A stretch of 64,000 nt of DNA from Mycolicibacterium sphagni (lineage in GTDB: Bacteria; Actinomycetota; Actinomycetes; Mycobacteriales; Mycobacteriaceae), in NCBI RefSeq assembly GCF_013337765.1, contig NZ_VBSB01000010.1, positions 744,001-808,000 on the forward strand. The letters run 5' to 3'. Numbering within the stretch: position 1 is the first letter of the stretch; every line of letters begins with the position of its first letter. The notes below the pieces were generated by a model. It was not told the DNA's origin. It made no database searches and saw nothing but the letters and a program-made list of their open reading frames with translations. Both the position numbers and the translations under genes were made by a program. This document shows, in pieces, positions 20,903 to 29,983 of this stretch.

Positions 20903-22044
20903 GAGGTCACCTCTGACATCCGGCCATCGTCGTCGTCGCGCAACGTAATTCCGATTCGGGTGGCGTCCCAGTCCGGCGGGATGTCTTCGCCGACGGCGGC
21001 GGTGATCAGCACCTGTTCGGCGTTGGCCGCGACACCTGCCAGCGCACGGCGGCGGGCATTGTCCAACTCGGCGAACACGTCGTCGAGAATCAGCACCGGT
21101 TCGCTGCCCTCGGTACGCAGCAGTTCATAGGAGGCCAGCCGCAAAGCCAAAGCCATGGACCAGGATTCGCCGTGACTGGCGAAACCCTTGGCCGGCTGGT
21201 CGCCCAGGCGCAATTCGAGATCGTCGCGGTGCGGCCCGACCAGACACACACCCCGTTCCAGTTCGGCGCCGCGCCGGGCGGCTAGTCCGGCCAGGAGCGC
21301 GGCTTCCAGATACTCGACATCCTGTCCGGCGCCGTCCAATTCGACGCTGCTGCGGTAGCCGATCGCGGCCGGCCGTGAGGCCGGGGCTAGCAGCTGGTAG
21401 GCCTTTTCCACTTCGGGAGCCAGCAGATTGGTCAGCTCGATACGGGCGGCCATCAGCTCCGCACCGTGCGCGGCCAGGTGGCCATCCCACACGTCGAGCG
21501 TCTCGAGTACGCCAACGTCGCCCCGAAAGCGCCCTCCCGCAGCGGATTTCAGAAGAGCGGTGCGTTGCTTGAGTACTTTTTCGTAGTCCGCACGAATAGC
21601 GGCGACCCGCGGCCTGCGCACCGAAGCGAGTTCATCGAGATACCGGCGGCGTTCCCCGGGATCGCCACGTACCAGGGCGAGATCCTCCGGCGCGAACAGC
21701 ACCGCACGCACCGCCCCGACCACTTCGCGGGTGCTGCGGACTGGAGAACGATTCAACCGCGCCTTATTCGCCCGCCCCGCCGCGATCTCGATGTCAACCG
21801 CAAGTTCACGCCCCTCGTTGACGACGATTGCCGAGACCACTGCACGTTCGGCGCCGGCCCGGATCAGCGGCGCGTCCGTGGCCACCCGATGTGACCCGAG
21901 GGTTGCGCAATACCAGAGTGCTTCAACGAGATTCGTCTTACCGTAGCCGTTAGGACCGACGAAGACCGTCCGGCCCGGCGCCAACTCGAGCTCGACGTGT
22001 TGCCACGACCGAAAGTCTCGTAGCGCCAGGTGCCGGACGTACAT
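20899..22044 (-). CDS. recF: RecF, recombination mediator ATPase
   Basis: 381 residues. SMC-like ABC ATPase: Walker A at residues 30-38 (GPNGYGKTN) and Walker B LILDDVFAELDNARR near the C-terminus. It helps load RecA at single-strand gaps at stalled forks. Ribosome site GAGG four bases before ATG 22044. Stop overlaps dciA. Confidence 0.96.
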   Translation of the reverse strand: MYVRHLALRDFRSWQHVELELAPGRTVFVGPNGYGKTNLVEALWYCATLGSHRVATDAPLIRAGAERAVVSAIVVNEGRELAVDIEIAAGRANKARLNRSPVRSTREVVGAVRAVLFAPEDLALVRGDPGERRRYLDELASVRRPRVAAIRADYEKVLKQRTALLKSAAGGRFRGDVGVLETLDVWDGHLAAHGAELMAARIELTNLLAPEVEKAYQLLAPASRPAAIGYRSSVELDGAGQDVEYLEAALLAGLAARRGAELERGVCLVGPHRDDLELRLGDQPAKGFASHGESWSMALALRLASYELLRTEGSEPVLILDDVFAELDNARRRALAGVAANAEQVLITAAVGEDIPPDWDATRIGITLRDDDDGRMSEVTS

Positions 22045-22053
22045 CGGGCCTCG

Positions 22054-22947
22054 CTATCCCGACACCGAGACCCGCTTGACGGCGTGTCCACCAAACTGGT
22101 TGCGCAGCGCGGAAACTGCCTTCATGGTCGGCGAATCTTCTTGCCTGGAAGCAAACCTCGCGAACAGCGACGCGGCGATCACCGGCATCGGCACCCGATG
22201 GCGGATCGCCTCTTCGACGGTCCAACGGCCTTCACCGGAATCCTCAGTGTAGCCCGAAATCGCGTCGAACGACGGATCTTCCTTCAATGCCTTGGCCAAC
22301 AGCTGCTGCAACCATGACCGGACCACCGTGCCGTTGGTCCAGGCCTGAATCACCGCCTGGGTGTCGGTGATCAGCGGTTCGGCGGCCAGCAATTCATAGC
22401 CTTCGGCGTAGGCCATCATCAGCCCGTACTCGATACCGTTGTGCACCATCTTGGCGTAGTGACCCGCACCAACCGGGCCGGCATGGACGAAACCATCGGC
22501 AAGATCACCGGGCGGACGCAGGGTCTCGAAGATCGGCATCACGCGGGCGACATCCTCGTCGCTGCCGCCGACCATCAGGCCGTAACCTTCGGCCAAGCCC
22601 CAGATTCCACCGGAAACACCCGCGTCGACGAACGCAATCCCTTTCTTCCCAAGGAGTTCCGCGTGCTTACCGTCCTCGGTGTACTTGGAGTTACCACCAT
22701 CGACGACGAGGTCACCTGGGCTGAGAACCTCGGCCAGCTCGCTGATGGTGTCATCGGTGATCGGGCCCGAGGGAACCATCACCCAGACGACACGGGGAGC
22801 GCTCAACGCCTCGGCCAGCCCCGCCAGGGTCGGAACGTCCGTCACCTCAGGCCTCGGGTCGTACCCGATGACTTCGTGTCCGCCTTCGCGCAAGCGCTGG
22901 CGCATGTTGAAGCCCATTTTTCCAAGACCGACCAAACCCAACTGCAT
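22054..22947 (-). CDS. gnd: 6-phosphogluconate dehydrogenase, decarboxylating (short Gnd type)
   Basis: 297 residues, the short bacterial Gnd form. Rossmann motif GLGKMGFNM at the N-terminus; substrate motifs GVSGGIWG and GPVGAGHYAKMVHNGIEYG. It oxidises 6-phosphogluconate to ribulose 5-phosphate in the pentose phosphate pathway and makes reduced cofactor. GAGAGG five bases before ATG 22947. Its place between dnaN and recF is typical of rapidly growing mycobacteria and absent from M. tuberculosis. Confidence 0.95.
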   Translation of the reverse strand: MQLGLVGLGKMGFNMRQRLREGGHEVIGYDPRPEVTDVPTLAGLAEALSAPRVVWVMVPSGPITDDTISELAEVLSPGDLVVDGGNSKYTEDGKHAELLGKKGIAFVDAGVSGGIWGLAEGYGLMVGGSDEDVARVMPIFETLRPPGDLADGFVHAGPVGAGHYAKMVHNGIEYGLMMAYAEGYELLAAEPLITDTQAVIQAWTNGTVVRSWLQQLLAKALKEDPSFDAISGYTEDSGEGRWTVEEAIRHRVPMPVIAASLFARFASRQEDSPTMKAVSALRNQFGGHAVKRVSVSG

Positions 22948-22974
22948 GTGTGCCTCTCTAGGTCAGGGTCCGGA

Positions 22975-24168
22975 TCAACCGGGTAGCCGGACCGGCATCA
23001 ACAGGTATACGTAATCGGTCTGAACGGCCGGGAACGGCCCGGTGCCTTCTACCTGTTCATCACCATTCGCCGGCCGCAGCACCGCGGGCCGGCTCGGCGT
23101 GGTGAAACCGAACGTCACCTGGTCGGAATGCAACGAGCCGAGTCCGTCGGTCAGATAGGTCGGGTTGAATGCGATCGTCAGGGGCTCACCCGCAAAATCA
23201 ACCGGCAGATCCTCTTCGGCGCGGCCGACGTCATCGGCACCGGCGGACAGATGCAGCACGCCTTCGCTGAATTCCATCCGAACCTGCGCGCCACGGTCGG
23301 CCACCAGCGCCACACGCTTGATCGCGTCGGTCAGTTCGGCGACGCTGATGGTCGCGATCGCGGTGTGCTCGGCGGGCAGCAGCTGGCGGAATTTCGGGAA
23401 CTCGGCATCGAGCAGGCGAGTGGTACTGCGCTTGCCGCCGCTGCGGATTCCCAGCAGACCCTCTTTACCGACCGTCGACCCGGCACCGAGCGCCAGACTC
23501 ACCTCGGCACCCGAGGTCCCGGCTTTCGCCGCCTCGGCCAAAGTCTTGGCCGGCACCAGCACCGCAGCTTCCAGGCTCGGCGAGGACGTCGCCCATGTCA
23601 GCTCACGTACCGCCAGCCGGAATCGGTCGGTGGCAGCCAAAACCACTGCCTCACCGGAAATCTCCACCCGGATACCGGTCAGCATCGGCAGCGTGTCATC
23701 GCGGCCTGCGGCCACCGCGACCTGACCGATCGCCTCACCGAACAGATCAGCCGAGACGACACCGGTCTCCTCGGGCAACTCCGGCAGCGCCGGGTAATCC
23801 TCCACCGCCATCGTCGGCAGCGAGAATCGTGCGCTACCGCATGTCAACGACACCCGGGTGCCCTCGACGCTGACATCCACCGGCTTGGCCGGTAGCGCCC
23901 TGGTGATATCGGATAACAGCCGACCCGATACCAAAACGCTTCCAGGAGAAGCGATTTCGGCAGGAACGCGCACTTCGGCGGAAACTTCGTAGTCGAAGCC
24001 GGAGATGATCAAACCCTCGTCAGAACCGGTGAGCAACACTCCCGCCAGCACCGGCACTGTCGGACGGGTCGGGAGATTACGCGCAACCCAGGCCACCGCA
24101 TCGGCGAAGTCTTCCCGCACCAGGCGGAACTTCAAGTCGGAGCCAACCGTCGTAGTTGCCACGTGCAC
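22975..24168 (-). CDS. dnaN: DnaN, DNA polymerase III beta sliding clamp
   Basis: 397 residues, three clamp domains. Conserved segments include TDRFRLAVREL, LLDAEFPKFRQLLP and the C-terminal YVYLLMPVRLPG. The dimer rings DNA and tethers polymerase. Start: GTG 24168 with GAAGGGA four bases upstream; a second GTG at 24162 is also possible. 27 bp before gnd. The 504 bp upstream to dnaA is oriC. Confidence 0.96.
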   Translation of the reverse strand: MHVATTTVGSDLKFRLVREDFADAVAWVARNLPTRPTVPVLAGVLLTGSDEGLIISGFDYEVSAEVRVPAEIASPGSVLVSGRLLSDITRALPAKPVDVSVEGTRVSLTCGSARFSLPTMAVEDYPALPELPEETGVVSADLFGEAIGQVAVAAGRDDTLPMLTGIRVEISGEAVVLAATDRFRLAVRELTWATSSPSLEAAVLVPAKTLAEAAKAGTSGAEVSLALGAGSTVGKEGLLGIRSGGKRSTTRLLDAEFPKFRQLLPAEHTAIATISVAELTDAIKRVALVADRGAQVRMEFSEGVLHLSAGADDVGRAEEDLPVDFAGEPLTIAFNPTYLTDGLGSLHSDQVTFGFTTPSRPAVLRPANGDEQVEGTGPFPAVQTDYVYLLMPVRLPG

Positions 24169-24672
24169 CCAGTCCCTTCATCACCCAATAACCCCGACCA
24201 GCGTCCACCCGCTGCCGAAGCAGCGGCGAGCGTGATCTGTGAGCGACAGCCGCAGAACGGCAGTCAGAAGAACAACCGTAGAGCGTCGGACGCCATCTTG
24301 AAAGCTAATCGATCGGGGTGACAAGAGCACCGCGAGACCCGCACGGAGGCCCTGTGAACCTGCTTCTCCCCAAGCCTGTCTTCAAAGAGGAAATTGGAAG
24401 ATAGATAACCGCAACAGTAATAGGGCCTGTGCAACCTGTGGACCGGACCGTCGATGCCCTGCTCGGGTGCGGTGACGGCATGTGCATGAGTTGTGCATGA
24501 CCGCGGGCGAACTACAGGGCGCGTGTGCACAGCCGACGGTTGTTCCTTGTCATTCACGTACTTCGGCGGAGTTGCCCAGCGTTGTCCACAGCCGTTTACA
24601 CAAGTCAAGAGTGTGACGAGTGGTACGACAGTGACCAAAGTTTTTTGCTCAGATGACAGAAAAAGTGGGATT
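24169..24672. other. oriC: Replication origin (oriC), dnaA-dnaN intergenic region
   Basis: No gene fits here. A DnaA box TTGTCCACA is at 24582-24590, with degenerate boxes at 24437-24445 (TGTGGACCG) and 24524-24532 (TGTGCACAG) and further TGTG-rich elements around 24351 and 24428. An A-rich stretch at about 24383-24420, unusual for this GC-rich DNA, could be the unwinding element. Mycobacterial oriC is known to lie in this intergenic region. Confidence 0.88.
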
Positions 24673-26175
24673 TCAGCGCTTGGAACGCTGACGAATCCGT
24701 GTGGTGAGTTCCTTGACGTGATCGAACACCTCACGCCGATGGGCCATTTCGCCGCGAATCTTCTTCTCGGCGTACATGACCGTGGTGTGGTCGCGGCCGA
24801 AGGCCTGGCCGATCTTGGGCAGTGAGAGATCGGTGAGTTCACGGCAGAGGTACATGGCGATCTGCCGGGACTGAGCCAGCGCCCTGGTCTTGCCGGGACC
24901 CCGTAATTCCTCGACTGTGGTGTCGAAGTACTCGGCGGTGGCCGCCATGATGGCCGCGGTGCTGATCTGCATCGTGCCGGCGTCGGCGATGAGATCACGC
25001 AACACGATCTCGGCGAGCGCCTTGTCGATCGGGGTCTTGTTCAGGGATGCGAACGCGGTAACCCGGATCAGCGCGCCCTCGAGCTCGCGAATGTTGCGCT
25101 CGATACTGCTGGCGATGAGTTCCAGAACGTCGTCGGGAACGTCGAGCCGCTCCATCTGCGCCTTCTTACGAAGGATCGCGATGCGGGTTTCCAACTCAGG
25201 CGGCTGAACGTCGGTGATCAATCCCCACTCGAACCTGGTTCGCAACCGGTCTTCGAGGGTGGCCAGCTGTTTGGGCGGCCGATCGGAGGAGATGACGATC
25301 TGCTTGTTGGCGTTGTGCAACGTGTTGAAGGTATGGAAGAACTCTTCCTGGATGCCTTCCTTGCCTTCGATGAACTGGATGTCGTCGACCAGCAGGACGT
25401 CGATATCGCGGTAGCTGCGCTTGAACGCCACCTTGCGGTCGTCGCGCAGGGAGTTGATGAAGTCGTTGGTGAACTCTTCGGTCGAGACGTACTTCACCCG
25501 CATGCCGGGGAACAACCGTTGGGCGTAATTGCCCGCCGCGTGCAGCAGGTGTGTCTTGCCCAGGCCGGACTCACCCCAGATGAACAGTGGGTTGTAGGCG
25601 CGGGCCGGCGCTTCGGCGATCGCCAGGGCGGCCGCGTGCGCGAACCGGTTGGACGCTCCGATGACGAACGTGTCGAAGGTGTAGCGCCGGTTGAGGCTCG
25701 TGCCGGGTGTCTCGGCGGAGGTATTGCTGCGCGGGCGCTCGATGAAATAGCTGGGCCAGGTCTCGTGCGCGCTGGCCAGTGCTTCGCGATCTTCGTCAAC
25801 CTCGTCGAGTTCGAGGTCGACGGCGGGTACCTCGGGTGCCGCGGTTTCTTCGGGCACTTCGAGATCGGGGGGTGCGATGCGTACCCCGAGCTCGACCCGC
25901 TGTCCCAGCCGGCGGCTGAGCGCGTCGACGATCTGGGTCCGCAGATGCCGTTCGATCTCGTTCTGGACGAAACTGCTCGGCACCGACAGCAGTGCGAAAC
26001 CTTCGGCGATGGTGAGCGGCTGGACGAGCTTGAGCCAGGCGCGTTGTTGTGGAGTCAGCGGTGCATCGCCACCAGTGCCATTACTGAGGCGTGAGTCCGC
26101 AGTTCCGTCGCCGTTGAGTTCGGCAACAACCGAGCTCCATACCGTGGCGAACGCTGAACCGGGATCTTCGGTCAA
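24673..26175 (-). CDS. dnaA: DnaA, replication initiator ATPase
   Basis: 500 residues from TTG 26175 (LTEDPGSAFATVW), the same start codon and sequence context as in M. tuberculosis, with GGGGGA seven bases upstream. Domain I at the N-terminus, a variable acidic linker, AAA+ domain with GESGLGKTHLL (Walker A) and VLLVDDIQF (Walker B), and the C-terminal helix-turn-helix GQAFGRDHTTVMYA that reads DnaA boxes. It melts oriC and regulates its own gene. The frame also opens at TTG 26211, which adds twelve residues not seen in the family. Confidence 0.96.
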   Translation of the reverse strand: MTEDPGSAFATVWSSVVAELNGDGTADSRLSNGTGGDAPLTPQQRAWLKLVQPLTIAEGFALLSVPSSFVQNEIERHLRTQIVDALSRRLGQRVELGVRIAPPDLEVPEETAAPEVPAVDLELDEVDEDREALASAHETWPSYFIERPRSNTSAETPGTSLNRRYTFDTFVIGASNRFAHAAALAIAEAPARAYNPLFIWGESGLGKTHLLHAAGNYAQRLFPGMRVKYVSTEEFTNDFINSLRDDRKVAFKRSYRDIDVLLVDDIQFIEGKEGIQEEFFHTFNTLHNANKQIVISSDRPPKQLATLEDRLRTRFEWGLITDVQPPELETRIAILRKKAQMERLDVPDDVLELIASSIERNIRELEGALIRVTAFASLNKTPIDKALAEIVLRDLIADAGTMQISTAAIMAATAEYFDTTVEELRGPGKTRALAQSRQIAMYLCRELTDLSLPKIGQAFGRDHTTVMYAEKKIRGEMAHRREVFDHVKELTTRIRQRSKR

Positions 26176-26771
26176 CGACAGATCCCCCTGGTCCGATCGG
26201 GCAAATTCCAACTAGTACACAAAAGCAAAGGAGACGACGACAGATCTGTCCACATAGTTATCCACAGGTGTGGACAGGACAGTCGTCCTCGTCTCGCAGC
26301 ATATCGGCGCAGGAACTCGGGCCGGCAGTTAATCCGAGCAATTCGGTGTACTGGACTTCCGCCGGTCTGTGCCCCCGCTTGGTGATTGGCGTGCCGCTTC
26401 GTGCTGAAGCGGCTTTGGCAGAAGTTAACAGTTTTCGGGGCGGGTGCCAACCGTTCTGCAACATTCTGATCACGTTGGTATAACGGCGCGTGGGCTGCCC
26501 GTGACGGCTGAGACGGCTGTGCCCAGGTCGCCGGAGACCCGGACCGGATCGTGCGGTGATGGACGGCACGACAAGGCGGTTTGACCAGGGGAAGTGAGGT
26601 CAGTACCCTCGAACAGTCGCCCATACGTTGGCGATACGGCTGCGACCGGGTTTCGGGACCGCGCCGGTTACGAGCGAGACCAGAGCTTACCAACGGCAGT
26701 CGCGAACGCCGGTGTGCACACGCAAGCGTGTACACCGGACAGCGACCGCCATACGACGAGGAGATACAGCC
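26176..26771. promoter_or_regulatory. dnaA-rpmH divergent regulatory region with a DnaA-box cluster
   Basis: No gene is supported in these ~600 bp. Three close DnaA boxes are present: CTGTCCACA 26246-26254, the consensus TTATCCACA 26258-26266, and TGTGGACAG 26269-26277 on the other strand, about 70-100 bp before dnaA, fit for autoregulation or origin function. TATAAC at 26479-26484 in the context GTTGGTATAAC is a plausible -10 for a long-leader rpmH transcript; no convincing -35 is seen. Confidence 0.7.
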
Positions 26772-26915
26772 GTGGCCAAGGGCAAGCGGACCTTCCAGCC
26801 GAACAACCGGCGCCGGGCGCGGGTTCATGGCTTCCGTCTGCGTATGCGCACCCGTGCCGGGCGCGCCATCGTGACGGGCCGGCGGCGCAAGGGTCGTCGT
26901 TCACTGACTGCCTGA
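26772..26915 (+). CDS. rpmH: Ribosomal protein bL34
   Basis: 47 residues from GTG 26772 ([20 protein letters not shown]), highly basic, ending [12 protein letters not shown], as in Rv3924c. Large-subunit protein. Longer open frames over this locus are out of frame or upstream read-through. Start of the rpmH-rnpA-yidD-yidC-jag-rsmG-parAB run. Confidence 0.97.
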
Positions 26916-26933
26916 TCCACGAGATCACGCGGC

Positions 26934-27290
26934 GTGCTCCCGGCTCAGTTCCGGATGACACGGTCTGCGGAGTTCAGTGCCACCATCAAGCACGGGGTGC
27001 GAGCGGCGCAGCCGGACATTGTCGTGCATGCACGACGTGAGGCGCAGACCGATGGGGGACCACGGATCGGTCTGGTGGTCGCCAAATCCGTCGGCAACGC
27101 CGTCCAACGGCATCAGGTGTCTCGTCGTCTGCGACATGTCGCAAAGTCGGTTCTGCCGGGTCTGACCCCCGATGAGCGCGTCGTGATCCGTGCGCTGCCC
27201 ACCAGCCGGCACGCGATCTCGGCCCAGCTCGAGCAGCAGCTGCGAACAGGCCTTCGCCGGACTCACGATCTGATGGAGAAGGCGCGGTGA
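26934..27290 (+). CDS. rnpA: RnpA, protein subunit of ribonuclease P
   Basis: 118 residues from GTG 26934. Contains the family RNA-binding signature GLVVAKSVGNAVQRHQVSRRLRHV. It assists the RNase P RNA in 5' maturation of tRNA. Starts 18 bp after rpmH and overlaps yidD by GTGA. Confidence 0.95.
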   Translation: MLPAQFRMTRSAEFSATIKHGVRAAQPDIVVHARREAQTDGGPRIGLVVAKSVGNAVQRHQVSRRLRHVAKSVLPGLTPDERVVIRALPTSRHAISAQLEQQLRTGLRRTHDLMEKAR

Positions 27291-27568
27291 CCCACCTTCC
27301 GGTCCGGGCGCTGGTCTTCTTCATTGAGCTCTACCGCCACACCATCTCGCCGCTGCGACTGCCGACATGCCGGTTCACGCCGACGTGCAGTCAGTACGCC
27401 GTGGATGCGCTGACCGAGTACGGCTTGATCCGGGGGAGTTGGCTGACCGTGATCCGGCTCGGGAAGTGCGGGCCGTGGCATCGGGGAGGATGGGACCCAA
27501 TACCCGAGCGGTGCCCGCAGGCACCCGGGGCCGATGTCGAATTCGACAGCAGGAGCACGCATGTTTAA
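27287..27568 (+). CDS. yidD: YidD, membrane protein insertion efficiency factor
   Basis: 93 residues. Family core: ELYRHTISPLRLPTCRFTPTCSQYAVDALTEYG and KCGPWHRGGWDPIP, with three conserved Cys. Thought to help YidC insert inner-membrane proteins. GTG 27287 overlaps the rnpA stop and its 3' end overlaps yidC by 8 bp. Somewhat shorter than Rv3922c (120 aa). Confidence 0.94.
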   Translation: MTHLPVRALVFFIELYRHTISPLRLPTCRFTPTCSQYAVDALTEYGLIRGSWLTVIRLGKCGPWHRGGWDPIPERCPQAPGADVEFDSRSTHV

Positions 27569-28658
27569 TTGGTTCAGCCTGGACGTCATCTATTACCCGG
27601 TGTCCGGGATCATGTGGCTCTGGTACAAGCTGTTCGCCTCGTTCCTGGGCCCCACCAACTTCTTCGCCTGGGCGCTGTCGGTGATGTTCCTGGTGTTCAG
27701 CCTGCGCGCGTTGCTCTACAAGCCGTTCGTCCGCCAGATCCGGACCACACGGCAGATGCAGGAGTTGCAGCCGCAGATCAAGGCGCTGCAGAAGAAGTAC
27801 GGCAAGGACCGCCAGCGGATGGCGCTGGAGATGCAGAAGCTGCAGAAGGAGCACGGGTTCAACCCGATCCTCGGCTGCTTGCCGATGCTGGCTCAGATCC
27901 CGGTGTTCCTCGGCCTGTATCACGTACTGCGTTCGTTCAACCGGACCACCGGCGGCTGGGGACAGCCGCACCTGAGCGTCGTCGAGAACCGGGCCACCGG
28001 CAACTACGTCTTCAGCCCCGACGACGTTGGCCACTTCCTGGACGCCAATCTGTTCGGCGCACCCATCGGCGCGTTCATGACCCAGCACACCGGTCTGGAC
28101 GCGTTCACCGAATTCAGCCGGGCCGCGGTCATCGGCGTCTCGGTTCCGCTGATGCTCCTGGCCGGCATCGCCACCTACTTCAACAGCCGGGCCTCGGTCG
28201 CGCGCCAAAGCGCAGAGGCGGCGGCCAACCCGCAGACCGCGATGATGAACAAGCTCGCGCTGTACGTGTTCCCGCTCGGCGTTGTGGTGGGCGGACCCTT
28301 CCTGCCGATCGCGATCATCATCTACTGGGTGTCCAACAACATCTGGACCTTCGGTCAGCAGCACTACGTGTTCGGCAGGATCGAGAAGGAAGAAGAGGCG
28401 AAGAAGGAAGAGGCGCTGGCTCGCCGTGCGGCCAACGCACCGGCGCCGGGCGCCAAGCCGACCAAGCCCAAGAAGAGTGCGTCGGCCACCACGAATGGTT
28501 CGGCGGCCGAGTCAGTCGAGCCCGCCGACGATGCGGTCGATGTGACTGCCACTGGCACGGAAATCGAGACCGACTCTGGTTCAGAGAAGCCGACCGGCGG
28601 CGGAACGACCGACCGCACGCCGCGCCCGGGAGCGCGGCCCAAGAAACGTAGGCGTTGA
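27561..28658 (+). CDS. yidC: YidC, membrane protein insertase
   Basis: 365 residues from ATG 27561 (MFNWFSLDVIYYPVS), with GGAG five bases upstream. Five membrane helices of the YidC/Oxa1 fold; conserved GCLPMLAQIPVFLGLYHVLRS and AAANPQTAMMNKLALYVFPLGVVVGGPFLP. A basic, disordered C-terminal tail of ~80 residues ends RPKKRRR, as in other actinobacteria. Inserts membrane proteins with or without Sec. Confidence 0.96.
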   Translation: MFNWFSLDVIYYPVSGIMWLWYKLFASFLGPTNFFAWALSVMFLVFSLRALLYKPFVRQIRTTRQMQELQPQIKALQKKYGKDRQRMALEMQKLQKEHGFNPILGCLPMLAQIPVFLGLYHVLRSFNRTTGGWGQPHLSVVENRATGNYVFSPDDVGHFLDANLFGAPIGAFMTQHTGLDAFTEFSRAAVIGVSVPLMLLAGIATYFNSRASVARQSAEAAANPQTAMMNKLALYVFPLGVVVGGPFLPIAIIIYWVSNNIWTFGQQHYVFGRIEKEEEAKKEEALARRAANAPAPGAKPTKPKKSASATTNGSAAESVEPADDAVDVTATGTEIETDSGSEKPTGGGTTDRTPRPGARPKKRRR

Positions 28659-28692
28659 CCGGAGATTGCTCCGGCGAAAGAGGGAGAGACAC

Positions 28693-29232
28693 ATGGCGGA
28701 AGCTGATACCACCGAGGTGACCGAAACCGACGCGGCGGTCGATCAAGACGTGGACAAGGGTGAAGACCTGGAAGACCGACTCGTCGCTGAGGGCGAGATC
28801 GCGGGCGACTACTTGGAGGAGCTGCTCGACCTCCTCGACTTCGACGGCGACATCGACCTCGACGTCGAGGGCAACCGCGCGATCGTGAGCATCGACGGCG
28901 GCGAGGACTTGTCGAAGCTGGTGGGCCGCAAGGGCGAGGTTCTCGACGCGCTGCAGGAGCTGACCCGGTTGGCCGTGCACCAGAAGACCGGTGAGCGCAG
29001 CCGGCTGATGCTGGACATCGCGAACTGGCGCCGGCGTCGCCGGGAAGAGCTGAGCGCCCTGGGCGACAAGGTGGCCCGCCGCGTGCTGGAGACCGGCGAG
29101 CGTGAAGAGTTGGCACCGATGACGCCGTTCGAGCGCAAGATCGTGCACGACGCCGTGGCGGGTGTCGACGGTGTGCACAGCGAGAGCGAAGGCGTGGAGC
29201 CCTCGCGCCGCGTCGTCGTGCTGAAGGACTGA
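28693..29232 (+). CDS. jag: Jag/KhpB RNA-binding protein (KH + R3H)
   Basis: 179 residues from ATG 28693, GGGAGAG upstream. An acidic N-terminal 40 residues leads to a KH domain (LVGRKGEVLDALQELTRLAV) and an R3H domain (MTPFERKIVHDAVAGVDGVHSESEGVEPSRRVVV). KhpB/EloR proteins bind RNA and affect cell elongation in other Gram-positives. Homologue of Rv3920c. Confidence 0.93.
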   Translation: MAEADTTEVTETDAAVDQDVDKGEDLEDRLVAEGEIAGDYLEELLDLLDFDGDIDLDVEGNRAIVSIDGGEDLSKLVGRKGEVLDALQELTRLAVHQKTGERSRLMLDIANWRRRRREELSALGDKVARRVLETGEREELAPMTPFERKIVHDAVAGVDGVHSESEGVEPSRRVVVLKD

Positions 29233-29278
29233 AGTTACATCGATGTAGTTCGATGCCGGAGGCCGAGATGACCGGAGG

Positions 29279-29983
29279 ATGTTTCACGTGAAACATGGCG
29301 TTGCGCCCCCACCTCCGACGGCCGCCGAGGTTGTCTTCTGTGACCGGGTGAGCCTGGCTCACCGCTACGCAGATCTGCTCGCCGGCCGCGGTGTCGAACG
29401 GGGACTGATCGGTCCCCGGGAAGTCGAGCGGTTGTGGGACCGCCACATTCTGAACAGTGCGGCGGTTGCCGAGCTCATCCAGGCGGGGGAGCGGATCGTC
29501 GATATCGGCAGCGGCGCCGGCCTGCCCGGCCTGCCGATTGCGATTGCCCGTCCCGACGTCCGCGTCGTTCTGGTTGAACCCATGCTGCGCCGGACCGAGT
29601 TCCTCGAGGAGGCGGTCGCGGCGTTGGCTCTGCCGGTCGAGATCATCCGCGGCCGGGCGGAGGAACCAGACGTTCGCACCCGAGCCGGGGGAGCAGACGT
29701 TGTGGTGTCACGAGCGGTCGCTTCGCTCGAGAAGCTGACTCGTTGGAGCCTCCCGTTGTTGCGCCCGGGCGGCCGGATGCTCGCGATGAAGGGCGAGCGG
29801 GCCGAAGAGGAAGTGGTCGAGGGGCGCCGCGGGATGGCGTCGTTAGGCGCAACCGATGTGAGGGTGATGAGATGTGGCGAGAGCTATTCGGATCCGCCCG
29901 TGACCGTGGTGATCGCGGTGCGGGGGGAGCGAGCGCCAGGCGGCAAACGGCCCACGCGAACCTCGGAGAGAAGAGGATCATGA
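29279..29983 (+). CDS. rsmG: RsmG (GidB), 16S rRNA m7G methyltransferase
   Basis: Up to 234 residues. SAM-binding motif IVDIGSGAGLPGLPIAI and SRAVASLEKL. It methylates 16S rRNA near the streptomycin site; loss gives low-level streptomycin resistance. ATG 29279 abuts the GGAGG element with no spacer, so GTG 29288 (nine bases after GGAGG) is an equally good start. The first codons (MFHVKH) are written over a parS site. Stop overlaps parA (ATGA). Confidence 0.93.
   Translation: MFHVKHGVAPPPPTAAEVVFCDRVSLAHRYADLLAGRGVERGLIGPREVERLWDRHILNSAAVAELIQAGERIVDIGSGAGLPGLPIAIARPDVRVVLVEPMLRRTEFLEEAVAALALPVEIIRGRAEEPDVRTRAGGADVVVSRAVASLEKLTRWSLPLLRPGGRMLAMKGERAEEEVVEGRRGMASLGATDVRVMRCGESYSDPPVTVVIAVRGERAPGGKRPTRTSERRGS
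29280..29295. promoter_or_regulatory. parS: parS centromere site 1
   Basis: TGTTTCACGTGAAACA, the perfect 16-bp palindromic parS consensus, overlapping the start codon of rsmG. Confidence 0.97.

Noticed and set aside
26594..27040. 148-codon frame over rpmH and the rnpA start
   Set aside because: Out of frame with rpmH and rnpA, both of which have strong homology and proper starts.
29700..29725. GTCGCTTCGCTC in rsmG resembling the dispersed-repeat core
   Set aside because: It encodes the conserved RsmG segment SRAVASLEKL and lacks the flanking CCCGGG and CCTGCC parts, so it is chance similarity.
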